Source: an uncultured Bdellovibrionales bacterium
GTDB taxonomy: Bacteria > Bdellovibrionota > Bdellovibrionia > Bdellovibrionales > JAMPXM01
Length of the DNA stretch: 12,391 nucleotides
Assembly: GCA_937927435.1 (NCBI GenBank)
Contig: CALBDW010000132.1
Span: forward strand, 1-12,391
Reading direction: 5' to 3'
Shown here: piece by piece, positions 6,880-12,391 of the stretch
Position numbering within the stretch: the stretch's first letter is position 1
How the letters are laid out: each line of letters begins with the position of its first letter
Position numbers and translations under genes: made by a program
The notes under the pieces: generated by a model
Told to the model about the DNA's origin: nothing
The model's database searches: none
What the model saw: the letters and a program-made list of their open reading frames with translations, nothing else

Positions 6880-8367
6880 TCAATTCCGCGTCGAAGGTTG
6901 GTAGACCTTCTTCACGTTGCCCGCGCGGAAAAAGCCTGGCAACGCTTTTTTGCGGCCGCCGACTTTTAATTCCTTCGGATGCACATAGTTCAACGTCAAG
7001 CCGACATCCACGAGGAAGACGCCTTTCAGCGATGACTTCTGCAACCGGTACGCGTTGCCCGAGGCGTGCGGGTTCTTCGCGTTCGTGAGCGGCACGGCCG
7101 TCGGCGTCTGATCGAATTCAAAAACGCCTTCATCTATGATCATGTGGCGCGGAACCCGGCGCGCTTTGATGCTGTTCAGGCCCGCTCTTGAACCGTCAAC
7201 TTGGTTGATTCCATCGGCGGTAAGGGCCCAAGGCCACGTGCCCACGCGTCCGTTGGCGCGAATCTCAGGTTCGGGCCGGCTGTAGGCTTCGCGCGCGTAA
7301 ATCGAGAAGACTTTCGCGCCCGGAACGAGGAGTTCGCGCAAGAGAGCGATCGCGCGGTTTTCCACGCGCACGCCACCGCGAGTGGCGACGCGGAGGTTGT
7401 CGTCGTAGCGGCCGGATCTGAGAGCGCTGATGAAGCGGTTGCCGTCAGCTCCCCATCCCCATGTCCCGTGCATTCCGTTGTGGTCCGCATTTGGTCCGAG
7501 AACGGCCGTATACCAACCGAACATTCCGCGAACGAGGCCGCGTCCGCCCGGAAGAAGGGATTTCGATAACCACGCCGAAAGCGGAGCGCCGACATCCGGC
7601 GGAGCCACATAAGCAGGGTTGTAGAAAGACGGATAGTTGCGCAGGGGATCTTCGTAGAATTTGATCCACTCCACGACTTCGAACTCTCCGAGAATCGTGC
7701 GGTTCCCCGGTGAGTTGTGACCGACCGCCATGTCGGTTTCCAGGATCAGTTTGTGAGGATACCCGCTGCGACCCTTTTGATAAAGGCGCAGTTTTTCCGT
7801 TGCGACATTGAGGACCGCGAAGTAAGCGCCCGCACCTGCATCGGCGTTATGTTTTGGGGCGGGAGATGCTTTCCCTCTTTTGGTTTTACCGACGATCGGA
7901 ACTTGAGCTTCTTCCGGCGGGCAGTCTTCGAGGTTGTTATTTGCGACGGTCGGGACCGGTTTCTGAGGAACTGGAGCGGGGACCGGCGTCGGCTGAGGTG
8001 TTGCGGTTGCGACAGGCCGATATTCAACTTCTTCCGCGGGCTCGCTTTCGTCCATATCATCGAATGCGACTTCGCCTGCGGGCTCGTTTTCGATCCACTC
8101 CTCGTTGTCCTCGCAGTCACGTCCGGGGAAACGATGTCCGCAGTCCTTGCTCCGGTCCGGAGGTAGAAATGTTCCCGGCTGCGATGTCGACGCGACGACC
8201 GGGGGCACTTCCTGGGGTTTCACCGGGGGCATCGGAATAAACGTCGGCTGAGGAGATCCCGGTTGCCCTTGGGTTTCATGCCAGCGGGCCGGCGAACAGG
8301 CGGCTAGAAAGCCGGTGATGGAGGTGACCAAAAGGACCTTCTTTGCGAACACCCAATCCGAACGCAT
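6880..8367 (-). CDS. YkuD-fold lipoprotein lacking the catalytic Cys (pseudo L,D-transpeptidase)
   Basis: Active L,D-transpeptidases cross-link peptidoglycan or attach proteins to it. This 495-residue protein starts with a signal peptide and lipobox FLAAC (Cys24), so it is predicted to be a lipoprotein. A linker of about 150 residues follows, with acidic stretches (86-115), a Pro-rich stretch (120-140) and a possible disulfide pair Cys76/Cys85. The YkuD-like domain begins near AYFAVLNVATEKLRLYQ (181-197) and shows GNRTILGEFEVVEW (221-234) and GMHGTWGW (298-305), matching the conserved HGT region. The catalytic block, usually S/T-H-G-C-I/V-R, reads TRGGVR (329-334): His became Arg and Cys became Gly. 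No cysteine exists after residue 149, so standard catalysis is impossible. About 130 further residues form an extra C-terminal region. The frame is intact, so this is not an ordinary pseudogene. TGAGGTATAACT precedes the ATG. Confidence 0.85.
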   Translation of the reverse strand: MRSDWVFAKKVLLVTSITGFLAACSPARWHETQGQPGSPQPTFIPMPPVKPQEVPPVVASTSQPGTFLPPDRSKDCGHRFPGRDCEDNEEWIENEPAGEVAFDDMDESEPAEEVEYRPVATATPQPTPVPAPVPQKPVPTVANNNLEDCPPEEAQVPIVGKTKRGKASPAPKHNADAGAGAYFAVLNVATEKLRLYQKGRSGYPHKLILETDMAVGHNSPGNRTILGEFEVVEWIKFYEDPLRNYPSFYNPAYVAPPDVGAPLSAWLSKSLLPGGRGLVRGMFGWYTAVLGPNADHNGMHGTWGWGADGNRFISALRSGRYDDNLRVATRGGVRVENRAIALLRELLVPGAKVFSIYAREAYSRPEPEIRANGRVGTWPWALTADGINQVDGSRAGLNSIKARRVPRHMIIDEGVFEFDQTPTAVPLTNAKNPHASGNAYRLQKSSLKGVFLVDVGLTLNYVHPKELKVGGRKKALPGFFRAGNVKKVYQPSTRN

Positions 8368-8439
8368 AGTTATACCTCAGGCTCTTTGAGTTCGACCCCT
8401 GATAGTTCAATTCGCGTTCCAGGCAGTTTGAGTTTCAGG

Positions 8440-8468
8440 TTGAAATAAATGCAGGGAGGGAGGATAGA
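8440..8468 (+). promoter_or_regulatory. Weak candidate promoter before the secreted-protein gene
   Basis: TTGAAA (8440-8445) and GATAGA (8463-8468) are separated by 17 bp, an acceptable sigma70-like layout; the -35 matches 5 of 6 consensus bases and the -10 only 3 of 6. Transcription would begin near 8475, at the start of the hairpin-rich leader. The call rests on spacing alone. Confidence 0.25.
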
Positions 8469-8491
8469 AATGCCGTTTTTTGTCTCTCGAG

Positions 8492-8512
8492 AACGGGGTG
8501 GAGCCCGTTTTT
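8492..8512 (+). terminator. Candidate intrinsic terminator 1 in leader
   Basis: AACGGG (8492-8497) pairs perfectly with CCCGTT (8504-8509) around a 6-nt loop and is followed by further T residues to 8512. The stem is short (6 bp) and the U-tract is brief, so strength is uncertain. The left arm can alternatively pair with CCGTT at 8473-8477. Confidence 0.4.
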
Positions 8513-8530
8513 GTAATACGGGAACAAGCT

Positions 8531-8558
8531 AAACGGCGGATTCGATGCGTCGTTTTTT
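8531..8558 (+). terminator. Candidate intrinsic terminator 2 in leader
   Basis: AAACGGCG (8531-8538) pairs with CGTCGTTT (8548-8555) through 8 pairs including one G-U, with a 9-nt loop, and the right arm continues into a run of six T (8553-8558). The shape is that of an intrinsic terminator reading rightward into the gene at 8591. Confidence 0.45.
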
Positions 8559-8576
8559 GCAGTCCACAGGCATAAC

Positions 8577-8590
8577 AAGGAGGGGTTCGT
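8577..8590 (+). promoter_or_regulatory. Strong ribosome binding site of the secreted-protein gene
   Basis: AAGGAGGGG (8577-8585) is a near-perfect Shine-Dalgarno sequence 5 nt before the ATG at 8591. It fixes the start codon and suggests high translation when the leader is read through. Confidence 0.8.
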
Positions 8591-9472
8591 ATGACCCGTA
8601 AAGCTCTGTTCGCCATGCTTATATTGATCGGTGGTGTTGCTGCGGCGACTTATAAGCCCGACTTCATTTCGCGGTTCTTCGGTCCTCCTGCGAAAATGAA
8701 TTGGGTGGAGATTGAAGGGCGCTGCAGCCCGCAATCCGACAACGAGCCCATCCTCTATACAAACGACTTCAAATGGTACTTCACCATGCCCGAGATGGCG
8801 GCGAAATACGAGGAAATCTACAACTCCGGCAAACGCTTGTGGCGCCGGGCTTATTTCGATCCTCAGTCGGGTGAGTTCATTTTGCCGTACGATCGGGACC
8901 GCGGCGGCGACGTGATTTTAAGCCGTCGCGCGATTGTCAGCATCCGACGTCATATTGAAAACGCGCTCAAGCAGGGGTACGTGCAATTCGTGTTTTTCCC
9001 CGATATGGGGCACTCGCATTTCTTCATCTCGGAAAAGATCTGGAAAGAGCGATACAGCCAAATTCCCATATCGAACATGAACCTGATTTACCAAGGCTTG
9101 CTCGCCGACCCGAATTTGAAAGTGCTGTACCATACGGCTGAACAGCTCCACATGCTTGACGAAAACAAAAAGCCGATCAACGATCACCGGATCCAATGGC
9201 GTTTCTACACACGCAACATCGTCGGCGACAACGAAGGGATGGGAGCCTTGGAAATCCATTTCGCCGTCGATCCCAAAAACGTGGCGAACACGTTTCGGGA
9301 CTACCCGGGACACCATTACTGGAGCGCCGGTTTCAATATTTCGGCAAGCAAGGACGGTTGCTTCCCGTTCAAAGTGAACGGGAAAACGTACTATTTCGAC
9401 ATCAGTCTCTTCGATTTGCGGCCGAAAGAAACGCCGACATTGAACGGGCAATTTGAGAATGATTACTTTTGA
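8591..9472 (+). CDS. Exported protein of unknown function, His-rich motifs
   Basis: I do not recognise a family. The 293-residue protein begins with a typical export signal (MTRKALFAMLILIGGVAAAT); cleavage or retention as a membrane anchor near residue 20 cannot be decided. The rest is soluble and rich in aromatic residues. Striking histidine clusters occur: FFPDMGHSHFF (135-145), LYHTAEQLHM (179-188), ALEIHFAV (219-226) and YPGHHYWSAGF (238-248), which would suit metal binding or a hydrolase-like active site. Only two cysteines lie in the mature part, Cys45 and Cys257, possibly a disulfide formed in the periplasm. The start is fixed by an excellent ribosome binding site, and the 223-bp spacer upstream holds attenuator-like hairpins. 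The 3' end overlaps the start of the exonuclease gene by 14 bp, so they are likely co-transcribed although one product is exported and the other cytoplasmic. Confidence 0.88.
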   Translation: MTRKALFAMLILIGGVAAATYKPDFISRFFGPPAKMNWVEIEGRCSPQSDNEPILYTNDFKWYFTMPEMAAKYEEIYNSGKRLWRRAYFDPQSGEFILPYDRDRGGDVILSRRAIVSIRRHIENALKQGYVQFVFFPDMGHSHFFISEKIWKERYSQIPISNMNLIYQGLLADPNLKVLYHTAEQLHMLDENKKPINDHRIQWRFYTRNIVGDNEGMGALEIHFAVDPKNVANTFRDYPGHHYWSAGFNISASKDGCFPFKVNGKTYYFDISLFDLRPKETPTLNGQFENDYF

Positions 9473-10295
9473 TGAAGTCTTGTGGCGTTCTGTCGACTTG
9501 GTAGCGTTCGACACCGAAACAACGGGCAAATATCCGTTGAGCGCGGAAGTATGCGAACTGGCTGCGGTGAAGTGGCGTGACGGAAAAGTCGTCGACACGT
9601 TCCAAACGCTCTTGAAACCGTCGCGTCCCATGGATGCCGAAGTGATCGCCATCCACGGTATCACCAATGAGATGGTGAAAAACGCGCCTTCAATGTCGGA
9701 AAAGATCGGCGAGTTCCGCGATTTCATTCAAGGTGCCGTTTTGATGGCCCATCATGCCCCTTTCGACCTCGGGTTTATGGCGGTTGAAATGGAGCGTTTC
9801 GGAATCGAGTTGCCGGAAGAACCGGTACTCTGCACCTCCTTGCTCTCCCGCGCGCTTTTTCCGGAGAGTGTGAATCACCGCCTGCAAACCTTGATCGAAT
9901 TTTTTGGTCTCGAAAAAGGGACGGCTCACCGCGCATTGGACGACGCGCGCGCTTGCCTTGAAGTGGGGATCAAATGTCTTGAGAAAACGGGTGATGAGCA
10001 ATTCAAGGCCGTTTTCGAAGCGCAGGGGGGGGCGATTCTCTGGTCGCGTTTTTCCATGAAAGCTCTTGAAAGCCGTGCTGAGTGGGCGGAGCTCATTCGA
10101 GCCATCCGGGAGCGGAAAGCCGTCTCGATTGTCTACGACGCCGGTTCCTCTCCGGGCAAAGCCCGGCGCGTGCAGCCGCTCGGCCTGGTGCGTTCGCTCG
10201 ACGGCGATTTCGTCGTCGCATTCGACGAAAAAGACCAGCGGGCTAAGCGTTATTTCCTCGAAAAAGTGAGCGCGGTCGAAACGCTCCCCTTATGA
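9459..10295 (+). CDS. DEDDh 3'-5' exonuclease with C-terminal WYL-like domain
   Basis: The N-terminal domain belongs to the DnaQ/PolC-type exonucleases, which remove nucleotides from 3' ends with two metal ions. Counting from the ATG at 9459 (278 residues), motif I is AFDTETTG with Asp18 and Glu20, motif II is AHHAPFD with Asp103, and motif III is HRALDDA with His157 and Asp162; all five DEDDh residues are present. The C-terminal part (about 208-278) matches a WYL domain: an AIRERKAVSIVYD strand, RRVQPLGLVRSLDGDFVVAFDE, and a closing R-x-x-FLEKVSAVE block. WYL domains are ligand- or nucleic-acid-sensing modules in bacterial regulators and defence proteins. A TTG at 9453 in frame is an alternative start; ATG was preferred. 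The gene overlaps the exported-protein gene by 14 bp and the convergent LspA-HAMP gene by 6 bp. It is too divergent in architecture to be the standard replicative epsilon subunit. Confidence 0.93.
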   Translation: MITFDEVLWRSVDLVAFDTETTGKYPLSAEVCELAAVKWRDGKVVDTFQTLLKPSRPMDAEVIAIHGITNEMVKNAPSMSEKIGEFRDFIQGAVLMAHHAPFDLGFMAVEMERFGIELPEEPVLCTSLLSRALFPESVNHRLQTLIEFFGLEKGTAHRALDDARACLEVGIKCLEKTGDEQFKAVFEAQGGAILWSRFSMKALESRAEWAELIRAIRERKAVSIVYDAGSSPGKARRVQPLGLVRSLDGDFVVAFDEKDQRAKRYFLEKVSAVETLPL

Positions 10296-11234
10296 TCCCG
10301 GTTCCGCTTTCGGTCCGTTCTCGTTCGGGCTCGCAGTTCGGTCGGAAGAGGAGGGCGGAGCGAGAGTGTGGAGCAAGCGTTCGGCGATTTGTTCGAGATG
10401 TTTGAATTCGTCGCCGGCGCGAAGTTTGAGCGGGCGGGGATGCCCGTTCGCTAGGTCGTTGAGAAACCGTTCGAAGGCGTAAAGAGGGCCCGCGATCCTC
10501 GCCGAAAGAATGCGGCCGACAAGAAAAAGAGTCACGCCGAAGACGAGGCTCACGACGATAAAGCTAAGGACGAACGGGATTAAATAAGCTTCAACGACGT
10601 GTGAGTTGTTATTGCTCAGTTCCCCGATCGTCACGCGCAAGAAAGTGTAGGAATAAGTTCCCGCTATAGCAGCGAACCCGAAACCTACGGCCATCAAAAT
10701 GAAACAATAGCGTAGTTGGAAACGCGGGTTGACCCAGTTGAACCGCCGCATTTCCTTTTCCGGCCAGAGGATGTCGCTTTCGCGGATGAGAGCGACAGCG
10801 ATGAGGCCGTAGCCGACCCACTGTAGGGCGTCCGCGAGGTTGAAAGCCGGCGACGGTGTTGCAGCCGAGCCCAGAATGATGAAGTCAATCACGTATCCGT
10901 AGAGAATGCGGTCGGTGACATTGCCGAGAATCCCGCCGATCAGAACCGAAAGGCCCGAGCGCAGGGTCAAAGACTTAATGGGAAGAAGGTACTGAATGAT
11001 GACGTACAGGAAGAGGAGAAAGGCGCCGGCGGTCGAAAGACTCACCACCCGGATTACAGGCGATGTTCCCGAAAACAAGCCGAGCATCGCCCCATGATTG
11101 TGGTGAAGGACGAAGCCGATCGGGCCGAAGAATTCGAGCCCCTCGAGGGACGTCGCCCAAACTTTCGTGATTCGATCGATTCCCCAGGTGAGAAAGAGGG
11201 GGAGCAGTACGAGCAACCAATCGATTTTTCGCAT
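10290..11234 (-). CDS. Signal peptidase II (LspA) domain fused to a HAMP-like membrane module
   Basis: LspA cleaves prolipoprotein signal peptides in the inner membrane. Residues 1-150 contain its features: DRITK (20-24), HHNHGAMLG (44-52), GNVTDR (104-109) with catalytic Asp108, and FNLAD (131-135) with catalytic Asp135, with four membrane helices. Normal LspA ends near 160; this protein has 314 residues. The extension has two more helices (about 175-196 and 217-241) separated by a loop of about 20 residues, then a HAMP-like segment (about 242-292) with GPLYAFERFLNDLANG and LRAGDEFKHLEQIAERLLHTL, and a Pro/Ser-rich tail. Because LspA ends in the cytoplasm, this topology puts the short loop in the periplasm and the HAMP in the cytoplasm, which is consistent. 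It starts 4 nt after the diguanylate cyclase stop (TAATGAAATG), so translation is probably coupled. A separate housekeeping lspA probably exists elsewhere. Confidence 0.88.
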   Translation of the reverse strand: MRKIDWLLVLLPLFLTWGIDRITKVWATSLEGLEFFGPIGFVLHHNHGAMLGLFSGTSPVIRVVSLSTAGAFLLFLYVIIQYLLPIKSLTLRSGLSVLIGGILGNVTDRILYGYVIDFIILGSAATPSPAFNLADALQWVGYGLIAVALIRESDILWPEKEMRRFNWVNPRFQLRYCFILMAVGFGFAAIAGTYSYTFLRVTIGELSNNNSHVVEAYLIPFVLSFIVVSLVFGVTLFLVGRILSARIAGPLYAFERFLNDLANGHPRPLKLRAGDEFKHLEQIAERLLHTLAPPSSSDRTASPNENGPKAEPGS

Positions 11235-11238
11235 TTCA

Positions 11239-12156
<918 letters not shown>

Positions 12157-12305
12157 CAGCAGGGATCTCCTCTCCTCCCGAGTCTAACCGGAAACTGTTT
12201 GAAGAGGCCAGGTTGACCGGGTCTTTTGCGTGTACACTGGACTCCCGGCGTGGTTCGTGAACTTCGCTATACACAAGCATTCGAGGGCCGTTAGACTTTG
12301 AAACT

Positions 12306-12391
12306 ATGGCGTTCAAGAAAGCGATGTCAGTTCTTGGTTTCTCCGCATTTTTCCTCGAGATGGCGGTCGTTGGGCCCGCAGCAGCGCAGAC
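12306..12391 (+). CDS. Start of a probable exported protein (cut by window edge)
   Basis: An open frame from ATG 12306 gives 28 codons before the edge: a basic start (MAFKKAM), a hydrophobic core (SVLGFSAFFLEMAVV) and a signal-peptidase-like site GPAAAQ. This is the pattern of a Sec signal peptide, apart from a Glu in the hydrophobic part. The Shine-Dalgarno match is poor, and an in-frame ATG at 12324 is a possible alternative start. The spacer 12157-12305 shared with the diguanylate cyclase shows TTGACC/TACACT with only 14 bp between, too short for a convincing promoter. Nothing can be said about function. Confidence 0.5.
   Translation, partial: MAFKKAMSVLGFSAFFLEMAVVGPAAAQ

Larger units (their letters stand above)
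8473..8558 (+). promoter_or_regulatory. Leader with alternating complementary segments (attenuator-like)
   Basis: Five short segments alternate: CCGTTTTTT (8473-8481), AACGGG (8492-8497), CCCGTTTTT (8504-8512), AAACGG (8531-8536) and TCGTTTTTT (8550-8558). Each purine-rich segment can pair with the pyrimidine-rich segment on either side, so the hairpins are mutually exclusive in pairs. Two of them have terminator form. The stretch ends 18 bases before a strong ribosome binding site of the gene at 8591. This is the arrangement expected of a transcription-attenuation leader, but it could also be two tandem terminators closing a small upstream RNA. No known riboswitch class is recognised. Confidence 0.4.

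Noticed and set aside
7340..7420. Sequencing error as cause of the missing catalytic Cys in the YkuD protein
   Set aside because: Both His and Cys are replaced by in-frame codons while flanking residues fit the family; a single base error cannot explain it.
9453..9458. TTG start two codons upstream for the exonuclease
   Set aside because: The ATG at 9459 needs no rare start and leaves the whole nuclease domain intact; neither start has a clear Shine-Dalgarno, so this is a preference.
8918..9727. Open frame of 269 codons on the minus strand opposite the exported protein and exonuclease
   Set aside because: The plus-strand genes have a strong ribosome binding site, a signal peptide and catalytic motifs; the antisense frame has none.
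12213..12238. TTGACC/TACACT promoter before the last gene
   Set aside because: Only 14 bp separate the two elements, too short for a sigma70 promoter.

Overview
This is a compact bacterial chromosomal window with GC in the mid-fifties by eye, almost fully coding, and short gene sets that switch strand repeatedly. A proton-type MotA/MotB pair, a DsbD with periplasmic domains, a lipoprotein related to L,D-transpeptidases and a response regulator-diguanylate cyclase point to a motile Gram-negative (diderm) bacterium. The style of the proteins (degenerate YkuD lipoprotein, several unrecognised medium-sized proteins, many signalling fusions) reminds me of Bdellovibrionota or another deep proteobacterial-type lineage, but that assignment is inference. 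I see no phage, transposon, CRISPR, tRNA or rRNA signature.

Layout. 1-1657 (minus): an unrecognised 362-residue protein whose stop codon overlaps the start of an RsuA/RluB-family rRNA pseudouridine synthase that runs off the left edge. 1736-2284 (plus): a coiled-coil protein of unknown role. 2267-4979 (minus): an alpha/beta hydrolase of lipase type followed by full-length dsbD. 5090-6878 (plus): motA and motB, the flagellar stator. 6880-8367 (minus): a lipoprotein with a YkuD fold in which the catalytic His and Cys are replaced. 8368-8590: the longest non-coding gap (223 bp), holding alternating complementary segments with T-tracts that look like an attenuator or tandem terminators. 8591-10295 (plus): a secreted unknown protein whose 3' end overlaps a DEDDh exonuclease with a C-terminal WYL-like domain. 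10290-12156 (minus): a response regulator-GGDEF diguanylate cyclase followed after 4 nt by an LspA (signal peptidase II) domain fused to two extra membrane helices and a HAMP-like domain. 12306-end (plus): the first codons of a probable exported protein.

How genes may work together. MotAB power flagellar rotation, and the diguanylate cyclase makes c-di-GMP, which commonly controls motility in other bacteria; no direct link is visible here. DsbD supplies reducing power to the periplasm. The two most unusual items are the LspA-HAMP fusion co-transcribed with a c-di-GMP-producing response regulator, which suggests regulated lipoprotein processing or a re-used LspA fold as a sensor, and the catalytically dead YkuD lipoprotein that sits tail-to-tail with a MotB whose peptidoglycan-binding motif is partly eroded. 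All three complete tail-to-tail junctions (2267-2284, 6879, 10290-10295) overlap or nearly touch, leaving no room for conventional terminators.
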